Source: an uncultured Bacilli bacterium (GTDB lineage: Bacteria; Bacillota_I; Bacilli_A; RF39; UBA660). Taken from it: DNA of 24,710 bases. Under the pieces are notes generated by a model, which made no database searches, was not told the origin of the DNA, and saw only the letters and a list, made by a program, of their open reading frames with translations. The stretch covers positions 1 to 24,710 of the forward strand of contig CANQFX010000009.1 of assembly GCA_947600015.1 (NCBI GenBank), in the 5' to 3' direction. Position numbers and translations under genes: made by a program. Positions 1-7,508 of this stretch are shown in pieces; the stretch's first letter is position 1; every line of letters begins with the position of its first letter.

Positions 1-100
1 TTAGAAATTTTTCTAATCTTAAATCTAGGGTTCTAATATCCACAAATGTTTTTAGAAACGAAAAAAGTGGTAAAATTTCTTTCACCACTCCTTAATGTTT
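1..100. other. Left-edge intergenic DNA with palindromes
   Basis: No gene is seen before position 167. Positions 1-16 form a perfect inverted repeat (TTAGAAA, TT, TTTCTAA). AGTGGT (66-71) pairs with ACCACT (84-89). Read on the minus strand, that hairpin would be followed by a T-rich run, but no minus-strand gene leads into it. The upstream gene is outside the window. Confidence 0.5.
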
Positions 101-128
101 AAGAACCAAGTTCTTCTTTTTTTCTTTT
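101..128 (+). terminator. Possible intrinsic terminator before the first gene
   Basis: AAGAAC (101-106), a CAA loop and GTTCTT (110-115) are followed by a T-rich tract. The stem is only 6 bp and the loop 3 nt, so it would be weak. It could end a gene left of the window, and it argues against starting the first protein at the ATG at 95. Confidence 0.4.
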
Positions 129-166
129 CTAAGTATACACTATCTTTTTTTTTCATAAATTTTAAT

Positions 167-376
167 ATGATGACGCGAATGTTTTTCTTACTACTATCCT
201 TTATTTTTATGACAATAGGATTTACCTATATGATAATATACATGAATTTATTAACTTTTGGTTATACTATAAAAGAATATTTCTTATTCTTATTTCAACG
301 AATAGAATGGTACTTTCTACCATTAGGACTTGGAATAGAAATATTATGCTTACAAAAGAAAGGAACCAAAAAATGA
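167..376 (+). CDS. Small two-helix membrane protein, unknown function
   Basis: A 69-residue hydrophobic protein beginning MMTRMFFLLLSF. It has a membrane segment near residues 4-26, a short polar stretch, a second hydrophobic stretch near 45-60 and a basic tail (KKGTKK). I do not recognise a named family. An in-frame ATG exists at 95, but it sits beside a terminator-like hairpin and adds a low-complexity Phe-rich leader, so the ATG at 167 (or 170) is preferred. No Shine-Dalgarno sequence is visible; a TATACACTAT stretch about 25 nt upstream could serve a leaderless or near-leaderless transcript. The stop (TGA 374-376) overlaps the next gene's ATG as ATGA, which indicates translational coupling and supports this being a real gene. 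Confidence 0.6.
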   Translation: MMTRMFFLLLSFIFMTIGFTYMIIYMNLLTFGYTIKEYFLFLFQRIEWYFLPLGLGIEILCLQKKGTKK

Positions 377-1020
377 CTTATGTTTATGATTTATTACTAA
401 ATTTTAATGATGAAAATCGTTTTGTTGAATTTTATGAATGGAAAGAAGAAGATATTTTAGAGCATATTAGGAAAATCATGTTATTCCGTATTTCACCGAA
501 GCAAATGGAAGAAATCACACATTATCAGATACAAGTAGAAAGCGATTTCTTAAAAAAGATCCAAGGAACATCGATTTCTTATCGGAATAAAAAAGATATG
601 GAATATGCAGCCTTATTCTCTGATTTAAATAAAGTAGTGGCCTTAGAATTTGATCGAGAAGGGAAGATTATGAGTAAGAGTAGTCTTCTTTTAGATGAAG
701 AAGAAGATATTATGGAAGAGTGCACGGATTTAGAGGAAATCCAATTAACCTATAAAAAATTAGAAAAATATAGTGGAGATTCTTTTTTAACACGGAATGA
801 AAGTATGAAAAAAAGATATTTAATCAAGGAAGTTGAGGATTTATACAAAACAAAAAATATTGATAAATTAACTTACTTATATGAGGAAATGTATGGGAAA
901 GATGATTTGTCTTTTGAAGAAAAATATAAGAGATTAAAAACAGAAATAGAAAAAGAATACTCTGAAAAATATAATAACTTATATGATATTGTAAGACTTA
1001 GTTACATAAATAAAAATTGA
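373..1020 (+). CDS. DUF3603-like conserved hypothetical protein
   Basis: A 215-residue soluble protein beginning MTYVYDLLLNFNDENRFVEF and continuing with FYEW and HIRKIMLFRIS-type segments. This N-terminal pattern resembles the uncharacterised DUF3603 family of Firmicutes, recalled from memory and not searched. The C-terminal half (about residues 120-215) is charged and helical, probably coiled coil. No catalytic motif or membrane segment is seen. The frame is open from 307, but the ATG at 373 follows AGAAAGGAAC and overlaps the previous stop as ATGA, so it is the likely start. The gene ends in a bidirectional terminator shared with trpS. The function is unknown. Confidence 0.7.
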   Translation: MTYVYDLLLNFNDENRFVEFYEWKEEDILEHIRKIMLFRISPKQMEEITHYQIQVESDFLKKIQGTSISYRNKKDMEYAALFSDLNKVVALEFDREGKIMSKSSLLLDEEEDIMEECTDLEEIQLTYKKLEKYSGDSFLTRNESMKKRYLIKEVEDLYKTKNIDKLTYLYEEMYGKDDLSFEEKYKRLKTEIEKEYSEKYNNLYDIVRLSYINKN

Positions 1021-1041
1021 TTGTAGGAAATCAATTTTTTT
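1012..1041. terminator. Bidirectional terminator between convergent genes
   Basis: A perfect 11-bp stem pairs 1012-1022 (AAAAATTGATT) with 1029-1039 (AATCAATTTTT) around a GTAGGA loop. It has a T tract on the plus side and an A/T-rich run that reads as T on the minus side. It contains the last codons and stop of the upstream gene and the TGA stop of trpS (1031-1033), so it probably ends both transcripts. Confidence 0.85.
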
Positions 1042-2047
1042 CATAGTCAATTTGCATTGCTTGTTTTACTTTTTTCATTTGTTCTGTCGCCTTTTTACGG
1101 GCTTCCTTAGAGCCATCTTCTAATATTTTCATAACGATATCAGGATGTTCATCATAATATTTTCGTCTTTCTTGAATTGGTTTTAAGAATTCATTCATTG
1201 CCGCAATTAATTCTTTTTTACAATTGACACAACCACGGGTTCCAGCTTTACATTCGGTACATACTTTTTGAATATTTTCTTCGGTATTTACTAATTTGTG
1301 ATAATAATAAACCATACAAATATCAGGATTGGCTGGATCATCTTTTTTGATTTTTTGTGGATCTGTGATTGCGCCCATTACTTTTTTTTGGATTGTACTT
1401 GCATCATCTACTAAATAAATGGCATTTCCTAAACTTTTTCCCATTTTATCACTACCGTCTAATCCTTTGATTCGTGTTGTTTTTGTTAGGATAGGTTGTG
1501 GTTCTTTTAACGTTTCTTTATAAATTGAATTAAATTTTCTGACAATTTCTCTACATTGTTCTAAAAGGGGAAGTTGATCATCCCCCACGGGAACAATTTC
1601 TCCATCGAAGGCAGTAATATCTGCCGCTTGACTTACGGGGTATCCTAAAAATCCATAGGTGATGCTTTCTCCTTGATTTCCAAACAATTCTTTTTTTTGG
1701 GCGATCTCTGTTTTTACCGTAGGATTTCTTTCTAATCGAGATACGGTAACTAGATTCGAATAAAAGACGGTAAGTTCTGCAATTTCTGGGATTTTTGATT
1801 GAATAAAGAAACAAACTTTGTTCGGATCTAGGCCGATTGCTAGTAAGTCTTTTGTCATTTCTAATACATTTTTTCTTACCATTTCTGGGTCTTCAAAATG
1901 ATCTGTTAGTGCTTGCACATCGGCAATTTCTAAATAAAAAGGATTTTCTTCTTCTTGTAATTTCAAATAATTTTTTCCAGCCCCAAAATAGTGTCCTAAA
2001 TGTAAATTTCCTGTAGGACGAAGGCCAGTTAGTACTGTTTTTTTCAT
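1031..2047 (-). CDS. trpS: Tryptophanyl-tRNA synthetase, probable Fe-S type
   Basis: Class I synthetase (338 aa) that charges tRNA-Trp in the cytoplasm. The HIGH-type motif is at residues 12-20 (TGNLHLGHY) and the KMSKS-type motif at 200-205 (DKMGKS). Cys244, Cys266, Cys273 and Cys276 give C-X21-C-X6-C-X2-C, with an extra Cys263. This is one residue off the C-X22-C-X6-C-X2-C [4Fe-4S] motif of Thermotoga maritima TrpRS, where the cluster lies near the anticodon-binding region. The open frame reaches 2107, but AGGAAGTG at 2060-2053 places the start at tandem ATGs at 2050 and 2047; the second gives the usual N-terminus (MKKTVLTGLRPTG) and better spacing. It has its own promoter and is convergent with the DUF3603-like gene. 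The assignment is certain; cluster binding is inferred. Confidence 0.97.
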   Translation of the reverse strand: MKKTVLTGLRPTGNLHLGHYFGAGKNYLKLQEEENPFYLEIADVQALTDHFEDPEMVRKNVLEMTKDLLAIGLDPNKVCFFIQSKIPEIAELTVFYSNLVTVSRLERNPTVKTEIAQKKELFGNQGESITYGFLGYPVSQAADITAFDGEIVPVGDDQLPLLEQCREIVRKFNSIYKETLKEPQPILTKTTRIKGLDGSDKMGKSLGNAIYLVDDASTIQKKVMGAITDPQKIKKDDPANPDICMVYYYHKLVNTEENIQKVCTECKAGTRGCVNCKKELIAAMNEFLKPIQERRKYYDEHPDIVMKILEDGSKEARKKATEQMKKVKQAMQIDYEKN

Positions 2048-2078
2048 CATATCACTTCCTGTAGTTATTTTATCACGA

Positions 2079-2107
2079 ATTATAGTATAAGTCATAAAAA
2101 AAAGCAA
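2079..2107 (-). promoter_or_regulatory. Sigma-A-type promoter of trpS
   Basis: On the minus strand TTGCTT (2107-2102) is followed by a 17-nt spacer and a perfect TATAAT (2084-2079). This lies about 30 nt upstream of the start codon. No T-box or leader structure fits in the short 5' UTR. Confidence 0.75.
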
Positions 2108-2173
2108 AAAAGGAATAAAAGAAAGAGTAAAAATAATAGAATAATAATAGAAAAAAGGAAAATACTAAAAATA

Positions 2174-2193
2174 AATCATTCTCATGAATGATT
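2174..2193. promoter_or_regulatory. Palindrome touching the gatC promoter -35
   Basis: A perfect 8-bp inverted repeat: AATCATTC (2174-2181), TCAT, GAATGATT (2186-2193). Its right arm ends inside the -35 hexamer of the gatCAB-aspS promoter. It lies between divergent promoters and has no T tract, so it may be an operator; this is inference. Confidence 0.4.
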
Positions 2194-2220
2194 GACAAAA
2201 GAAAAAAGATATTGTAAAAT
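2192..2220 (+). promoter_or_regulatory. Sigma-A-type promoter of gatCAB-aspS
   Basis: A perfect TTGACA (2192-2197), a 17-nt spacer and TAAAAT (2215-2220), preceded by a TG at 2213-2214. The expected transcript start near 2227 lies just before T-box stem I. Confidence 0.85.
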
Positions 2221-2226
2221 GAAAAA

Positions 2227-2480
2227 GAAATCGAAGAAGAAGAGAAGTAAAAATAGATTATCTTTTCTAGAGAGTTAGGGTGTGGTGGAACCTAATAAAG
2301 ACCTATTTTGAATAACACTTCTGAGTACTTAAAGAACAAAGTAGACTAAGTCGGAAGGCGTACCGTTATATGCGCTTAGGTTTGATAGAACTGAAAGAGA
2401 TTGTAATTTGTTACAATAAATAGGGTGGTACCGCGGAACACTAGTTTTCGTCCCTTTGTGGAAGAAGACTAGTGTTTTTC
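2227..2480 (+). ncRNA. T-box riboswitch leader of gatCAB-aspS
   Basis: A tRNA-sensing transcription attenuator. The diagnostic T-box AGGGTGGTACCGCG is at 2422-2435. Stem I has a specifier-loop 5' side with AGTAA (2245-2249), a distal hairpin TTAGG/CCTAA enclosing GTGTGGTGGAA, and closing arms AGAAG/CTTCT. On the 3' side of the specifier loop the sequence reads GAATAACA: AAC (2314-2316, Asn) is the best specifier, followed by the usual purine. The GAA (2310-2312) is either part of the conserved loop-E motif or a second, Glu, codon. A stem III-like hairpin TTGTAA/TTACAA is at 2401-2416. Low charged tRNA-Asn would favour the antiterminator and switch on Asp-to-Asn transamidation genes. The class is certain; the specificity is inferred. 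Confidence 0.95.
2437..2479 (+). terminator. T-box regulatory terminator
   Basis: A 13-bp stem pairs 2437-2449 (AACACTAGTTTTC) with 2464-2476 (one G-T wobble) and runs into T's up to 2479. It is mutually exclusive with the antiterminator containing the T-box sequence and lies just before the gatC ribosome binding site. Confidence 0.9.
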
Positions 2481-2499
2481 TATGGAAAGGAACAGGATT

Positions 2500-2799
2500 A
2501 TGATAGAAAAAGAAAAATTAAAGAAATATGCCCATCTTTTAATGTTTGATATGGAAGAGAAGGAGTATGAAACATTACAGGAAGAATTTGAAATTATTTT
2601 AAAGCAAATGGAATTGATTGAAAAAATCCCTAATATTAAGAAGGTCAGTCCCATGACATTTCCTTTTATCAATGAAGATGCTCAATTACGAGAAGATGAA
2701 GTAGGAGATTATTTGACTGTAAGTGAAGTATTAGAAAATGCGAAATATCAAGTTCAAGATCAAGTAAAAGTGCCAAAGGTGGTGGATTCTGATGTATAG
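2500..2799 (+). CDS. gatC: Asp/Glu-tRNA amidotransferase subunit C
   Basis: The small (99 aa) GatC subunit that wraps around GatA and ties it to GatB in the GatCAB amidotransferase. The family pattern is visible: an N-terminal helix (IEKEKLKKYAHLLMF), an acidic middle helix ending QMELIEKIPNI, then the KVSPMTFPF segment and a C-terminal tail with LREDEVGDYLTVSEVLENA. Length is normal. An ATG at 2482 is also in frame, but AAGGAACAGGATT before the ATG at 2500 makes the latter the better start. It is the first gene after the T-box leader and overlaps gatA by 8 nt (ATGTATAG), so the two are translationally coupled. Confidence 0.95.
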   Translation: MIEKEKLKKYAHLLMFDMEEKEYETLQEEFEIILKQMELIEKIPNIKKVSPMTFPFINEDAQLREDEVGDYLTVSEVLENAKYQVQDQVKVPKVVDSDV

Positions 2800-4255
2800 A
2801 GGAAAGAGTATTACCGAATTAAGAGAACTTTTAGATAAAAAAGAAATAACAGGAGAAGAACTTTTTGAAAAAGCGATTACCTTAGCTCATTTTTTTCAAG
2901 ATGACTATAATTCTTTTGTGACGATATTAGAGCAAACGAAAGTAAAAGAAAGCGATAGTATGCTAAATGGAATTCCTTATTCTTTGAAAGATAATTTTTC
3001 TACCCGTGGTATTTTAACAACCTCTTCATCTAATATTTTAAAAGACTATGTGCCAGTCTATGATGCTACGGTTTATAAAAAATTAAAAAAAGCAGGTGCT
3101 CTTTTGGTAGGAAAAACCGTACTAGATGAGCTTGCCATGGGTGGAACAGGAACAACAGGACATACGGGTGTTGTCAAAAATCCGTGGGATAAAGAACGAA
3201 TGATTGGGGGGAGTAGTGCTGGTTCTGCCGCTAGTGTTGCTTTAGGAATTGTGCCATTTTCGATTGGTTCTGATACGGGAGATTCTGTTCGGAAACCCGC
3301 TGCTTTTGGAGGGATTGTTGGATTTAAACCAACCTATGGAAGAATTTCTCGCTACGGATTATTTGCTTTTGCTTCTAGTTTGGATCATGTCGCAATCATG
3401 ACTAGAAATGTAAAGGATGCTGCTATTGTGACAGATGTGTTAAAAGGAAAAGATCCTTTGGATATGGTGACGATTGAAAGTGAAAAAGAAAATTATGCTG
3501 ATATGTTAGATCAAGAAGTGAAGGGTAAAAAATTATTTTATATTAAAGAAGTTTGTGGAAAAAATATATACCAAACGAGTGAGGATGCGATGTTAAAAGA
3601 GACGATTCAAAAATTTCATGAAACGTTAGAAGAATGTAAAAAGTTAGGTTTTACGATAGAAGAAGTATCTGTTGAGAAAGCATTATTAGAAGCCTTATAT
3701 CCTGCTTATATGTGTATTAGTTGTGCAGAAGCAACTTCTAATAACGCTAATTTAACAGGAGTACAATTTGGTACAAGAAAAGAGGGAAATACAGTAGAAG
3801 AAATGATGCTGCATACCAGAACAGAAGGATTTTCAGAACTAATTAAGCGAAGATTTGTCTTAGGAAGTTATATTTTACAGAAAGAAAATCAAGAAAAACT
3901 CTTTTTAAATGCTTGTCGTGTTCGGCGAATGATTGTTGATCAAATAAATACTTTTTTTCAAACATATGATGGTATGATTGCACCTTGCAGTGGAGGTGTG
4001 GCGCCTAGTTTTGATAGTACGAGTGAAAAGTTATCTGATCGTTATTTGATATTGGAAAATCATATGGTAATTGGGAATTTTGGGGGATTTCCTTCGATAA
4101 CGATTCCCTATGGTATGATTCAAAATCTTCCCATTGGTTTAAATATTACTGGCAGAGTAAAAGAAGATGCCCAAGTACTCAATATGGCATATCAAATAGA
4201 AAAAATTACAGGAATGAAAAATATTTATGCAAAAGTAGGTGATATTGATGTATAA
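2792..4255 (+). CDS. gatA: Asp/Glu-tRNA amidotransferase subunit A
   Basis: The amidase subunit (487 aa) releases ammonia from Gln or Asn, which is channelled to GatB. The amidase-signature triad is intact by alignment to known GatA: Lys66 (SLKDNF), Ser141 (GGSSAGS) and Ser165 (SDTGDSVR); the spacings 75 and 24 equal those of Staphylococcus GatA. Two glycines usual in the signature are replaced: GGSSGGS reads GGSSAGS and TGGS reads TGDS. I recall a TGDS form from Mollicutes. Downstream motifs (PTYGRISRYGLFAFASSLDHV) are canonical. SD AAAGGTGG precedes the ATG. It overlaps both gatC and gatB by 8 nt. Confidence 0.97.
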   Translation: MYRGKSITELRELLDKKEITGEELFEKAITLAHFFQDDYNSFVTILEQTKVKESDSMLNGIPYSLKDNFSTRGILTTSSSNILKDYVPVYDATVYKKLKKAGALLVGKTVLDELAMGGTGTTGHTGVVKNPWDKERMIGGSSAGSAASVALGIVPFSIGSDTGDSVRKPAAFGGIVGFKPTYGRISRYGLFAFASSLDHVAIMTRNVKDAAIVTDVLKGKDPLDMVTIESEKENYADMLDQEVKGKKLFYIKEVCGKNIYQTSEDAMLKETIQKFHETLEECKKLGFTIEEVSVEKALLEALYPAYMCISCAEATSNNANLTGVQFGTRKEGNTVEEMMLHTRTEGFSELIKRRFVLGSYILQKENQEKLFLNACRVRRMIVDQINTFFQTYDGMIAPCSGGVAPSFDSTSEKLSDRYLILENHMVIGNFGGFPSITIPYGMIQNLPIGLNITGRVKEDAQVLNMAYQIEKITGMKNIYAKVGDIDV

Positions 4256-5687
4256 AGCGACCATTGGTTTAGAGGTTCATTGCGAATTAACCACAAAATC
4301 AAAGAATTTTTCGATGGCTCCCAATCAGTTTTCTTCGATTCCTAATGAACATGTTTCAACGATAGATTTAGGCTTACCAGGAATTTTACCTGTTGCGAAT
4401 AAAGAAGCCTGTGAAAAAGCCCTTTTTACTGCTATGGCACTTCATTGTGAAAACCCAGATGAAATCATTTTTGATCGCAAAAATTATTTTTATCCTGATC
4501 TTCCCAAAGGCTACCAAATTACACAAGTGACAAAGCCAATGGGAAAACATGGGTATTTAGATATCTTCGTTGATGGTAAGATGAAACGAGTAGAAATTCA
4601 TCAACTTCACTTAGAAGAAGATACCGCTTCTTTGGAGCATACCATGAAGTATTCTTTAATTGATTATAATCGTAGTGGCGTTCCTTTAATTGAAATTGTC
4701 ACAGAGCCATGTATAGAAAGTGCAGAAGAAGCAGTGATTTTTTTGGAAGATTTAAGAGATATATTTTTATATTTAGGAGTCAGTGAAGCTAGAAGTAATT
4801 ATGGACAAATGCGTTGTGATGTTAATATTTCTTTACGAGAAGAAGGAAGTAAGACATTAGGAACCAAAGTAGAAATGAAAAATATTAATGCTTTTACAAG
4901 TGTCAAAGCTGCCATTGAATATGAAATTAAACGCCAAAGTGAAATTTTGGATAAAGGAGAAAAAGTCGTTCAAGAAACGAGAAGAATTGCCGAAGATGGG
5001 AAAACTTATGCTATGCGTGAAAAAGTGGATGCTTTAGATTATAAATATTTTGTAGAACCAAATATTCCACCGATTCCCTTAACAGAGGAATATTTAACGG
5101 GATTAAAAAAGAGATTACCAAAATTAAAATTAGAACGATACTTAACTTATGTAGAAGAATATCAAATTGGGCAACAGGAAGCACAAGTGTTATCCAAGGA
5201 AAGAATGCTTTCGGATTATTTTGAAGAGGTTTTATCTTATGGTGCAGATATTGAATTGACAGTAAACTTTATGACTAGTGCTATTTTAAGTACGTTAAAT
5301 AAATTAGAAATTTCACCTCAAGATTTATGGATTACGCCTAAAATGCTTTGCGGTTTAATTACTTATGTAAAGGATGGAAAAATTTCTTTAGATCATGCGA
5401 AAAAGATTTTATATCAATCGATAGAGGAAAAAGTAGACCCTCTTGACCTAATTAAAAAAGAAAATATATCACAAATTCATGATGAGAAAACATTGCTTGC
5501 ATTCATTCAACAAGCTATGTCTCAAAATAGGGAACAAGTACGACAGTATATAGAAGAAGGAAATGTTCATGTAATTAATTTCTTTATTGGCCAAGTGATG
5601 AAGTTGTCAAATCGTCAAGCTAATCCAAATAAATCATTAGAATTAATTAAAGAAGAGTTAGAAAGGAGAAAGAATAATGAAAAATAA
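4248..5687 (+). CDS. gatB: Asp/Glu-tRNA amidotransferase subunit B
   Basis: The GatB kinase/transamidase subunit (479 aa) phosphorylates the mischarged Asp or Glu on tRNA and amidates it. The N-terminus MYKATIGLEVHCEL, the PDLPKGYQITQ block and the ATIDLGLPGILPVAN-type segment are classic for the cradle domain. The C-terminal ~150 residues form the helical and YqeY-like tail that binds the tRNA elbow, ending in PNKSLELIKEELERR. An ATG at 4239 is in frame, but GTAGGTGAT before the ATG at 4248 and family alignment fix the start. It overlaps gatA by 8 nt and aspS by 11 nt. No gatE/gatD or separate asnS/glnS is visible in the window. Confidence 0.97.
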   Translation: MYKATIGLEVHCELTTKSKNFSMAPNQFSSIPNEHVSTIDLGLPGILPVANKEACEKALFTAMALHCENPDEIIFDRKNYFYPDLPKGYQITQVTKPMGKHGYLDIFVDGKMKRVEIHQLHLEEDTASLEHTMKYSLIDYNRSGVPLIEIVTEPCIESAEEAVIFLEDLRDIFLYLGVSEARSNYGQMRCDVNISLREEGSKTLGTKVEMKNINAFTSVKAAIEYEIKRQSEILDKGEKVVQETRRIAEDGKTYAMREKVDALDYKYFVEPNIPPIPLTEEYLTGLKKRLPKLKLERYLTYVEEYQIGQQEAQVLSKERMLSDYFEEVLSYGADIELTVNFMTSAILSTLNKLEISPQDLWITPKMLCGLITYVKDGKISLDHAKKILYQSIEEKVDPLDLIKKENISQIHDEKTLLAFIQQAMSQNREQVRQYIEEGNVHVINFFIGQVMKLSNRQANPNKSLELIKEELERRKNNEK

Positions 5688-7422
5688 ATATCGAAGCCAT
5701 TACTGTTGTGAATTAACAGAGGAAATGGTTGATCAAGTAGTAAGAGTAGCGGGGTTTGTTGAAAATATTCGTGATCATGGAGGAGTTATTTTTGTCGATA
5801 TCCGAGATAGTTCTGGAACCCTTCAAGTGGTAAGTAATGATGACCATATATTTGATGGGATTACGAGAGAATCGAGTATTACCATTCAAGGACTCATCCG
5901 AAAAAGAAACGAAGATGATTATAATGATAGAATTCAAACCGGTACGATTGAATTATTAGTAGATACCATCGAAGTCTTAAATAAATCCAAAAATGTTTTA
6001 CCATTTGAGGTTATGACTTCTCATGAAGTAGTAGAAGAAGTTCGTCTAAAATATCGCTATTTAGATATGAGAAATGAGAAGGTAAAAGAGAATATTATTT
6101 TTCGAACGAAAGTAATTGACTATTTAAGGAAGTTGATGAAAGAGGAAGGATTTTTAGAAATTCAAACACCAATCTTAACTGCGTCGAGTCCAGAAGGAGC
6201 CAGAGATTTTATTGTCCCTTCTCGTAAATTTAAAGGAAAGTTTTATGCACTTCCTCAAGCACCACAACAGTTTAAACAACTTCTGATGTGTGGTGGATTT
6301 GATAAGTATTTTCAAATTGCGCCTTGTTTTCGAGATGAAGATGCTAGAAGTGATCGTGTTTATGGAGAGTTTTATCAATTAGATTTAGAGATGGCTTTTG
6401 TGGAGGAAGAAGATGTTTTACAAATAGGAGAAAAGATTTTTTATGATACATTTAAAGAATTTGCGAAAGGAAAAAAGGTTTGTTCTTTGCCATTTGTAAG
6501 ACTTTCTTATCAAGAAGCAATGAAACGTTTTGGTACAGATAAGCCAGATTTACGAAATCCTCTTGAATTAATTGATTTAACTCAAGTGTTTGAGGAAACA
6601 ACATTTCGTCCTTTTCGCGGAGTTATGGTTCAAGGAATTGTAGTGGAAAATATTGCCCATTATTCTAACTCTTGGTTCAATGAACTAGTAGAATACGCTA
6701 CTTCTATTGGCATGCCTGGTATTGGTTATTTCAAAGTATTAGATGATATGTCTTTTGCTGGTCCTATTGATAAATTTTTATCTGAGGAAGAAAGAGATGA
6801 TTTGATTCGAATCGGAAATTTAAAACCGGGTTGTGTTATTTTCTTTATTGCAGATCGTAAGAAGGCATACCAATATGCAGGATTAATTCGTGATGAATTA
6901 GGGAGAAAATTGAATTTAATTGATGAGAATGAATTTCGTTTTTGTATTGTCAAAGATTTCCCAATGTATGAATGGAGTGAAGAAGAAGATCAATATGTAT
7001 TTACACATAATCCATTTAGTATGCCACAAGGAGGAATGGATAGCCTTCTTCATAAAAAGAAAGAGGAAATTCTTGCTTATCAATATGACTTTGTATGTAA
7101 TGGGATTGAAATGGCAAGTGGAGCAGTAAGAAATCATGATTTGGAAATTATGAAAAAAGCCTTTGAAATTGCAGGGTACCATGAGGAAGAATTAAAAAAA
7201 CGGTTTCAATCACTTTATGAAGCATTTCAATATGGTGCCCCTCCTCATGCTGGGATGGCTCCGGGAATTGATCGTATGCTCATGCTTTTATTAGGAGAAA
7301 AGTCGATTCGCGAAACGATTGCTTTCCCAATGACTGCGGGAGGCTCTGATTTATTGATGTCTTCTCCTAGTGAAGTATCTGAATTACAATTAAGAGAAGC
7401 ACATATTAAAGTTAGGGATTAA
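5677..7422 (+). CDS. aspS: Aspartyl-tRNA synthetase, probably non-discriminating
   Basis: Bacterial-type class II AspRS (581 aa) with an N-terminal OB-fold anticodon domain (about residues 1-110), motif 1 region around RYLDMRN, motif 2 FRDEDARSDR from residue 218, a GAD insertion domain (about 290-415) and motif 3 GMAPGIDRM at 526-534. The start follows GAAAGGAG and overlaps gatB by 11 nt. Being the last gene of a T-box-controlled gatCAB operon suggests it supplies Asp-tRNA(Asn) for amidation, that is, a non-discriminating enzyme. That is inferred from context; the residues that set discrimination were not resolved. A short terminator-like hairpin spans its stop codon. Confidence 0.97.
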   Translation: MKNKYRSHYCCELTEEMVDQVVRVAGFVENIRDHGGVIFVDIRDSSGTLQVVSNDDHIFDGITRESSITIQGLIRKRNEDDYNDRIQTGTIELLVDTIEVLNKSKNVLPFEVMTSHEVVEEVRLKYRYLDMRNEKVKENIIFRTKVIDYLRKLMKEEGFLEIQTPILTASSPEGARDFIVPSRKFKGKFYALPQAPQQFKQLLMCGGFDKYFQIAPCFRDEDARSDRVYGEFYQLDLEMAFVEEEDVLQIGEKIFYDTFKEFAKGKKVCSLPFVRLSYQEAMKRFGTDKPDLRNPLELIDLTQVFEETTFRPFRGVMVQGIVVENIAHYSNSWFNELVEYATSIGMPGIGYFKVLDDMSFAGPIDKFLSEEERDDLIRIGNLKPGCVIFFIADRKKAYQYAGLIRDELGRKLNLIDENEFRFCIVKDFPMYEWSEEEDQYVFTHNPFSMPQGGMDSLLHKKKEEILAYQYDFVCNGIEMASGAVRNHDLEIMKKAFEIAGYHEEELKKRFQSLYEAFQYGAPPHAGMAPGIDRMLMLLLGEKSIRETIAFPMTAGGSDLLMSSPSEVSELQLREAHIKVRD

Positions 7423-7435
7423 ATCCCCTTTTTTT
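7415..7435 (+). terminator. Terminator after aspS
   Basis: GGGAT (7415-7419), a loop formed by the TAA stop codon, and ATCCC (7423-7427) are followed by CTTTTTTT. The stem is only 5 bp but GC-rich. Moderate support. Confidence 0.55.
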
Positions 7436-7458
7436 GTGGAAAAGAAATGAAATAATGG

Positions 7459-7487
7459 TTGAAAGAAAGTAAAATATCATGTATAAT
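7459..7487 (+). promoter_or_regulatory. Sigma-A-type promoter of tig
   Basis: TTGAAA (7459-7464), a 17-nt spacer and a perfect TATAAT (7482-7487), 21 nt upstream of the trigger factor start codon. Confidence 0.8.
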
Positions 7488-7508
7488 ATTAGTCGTTGGA
7501 GGGATATT

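Noticed and set aside
66..89. AGTGGT/ACCACT hairpin as a minus-strand terminator
   Set aside because: No minus-strand gene reads into it, so no function can be assigned.
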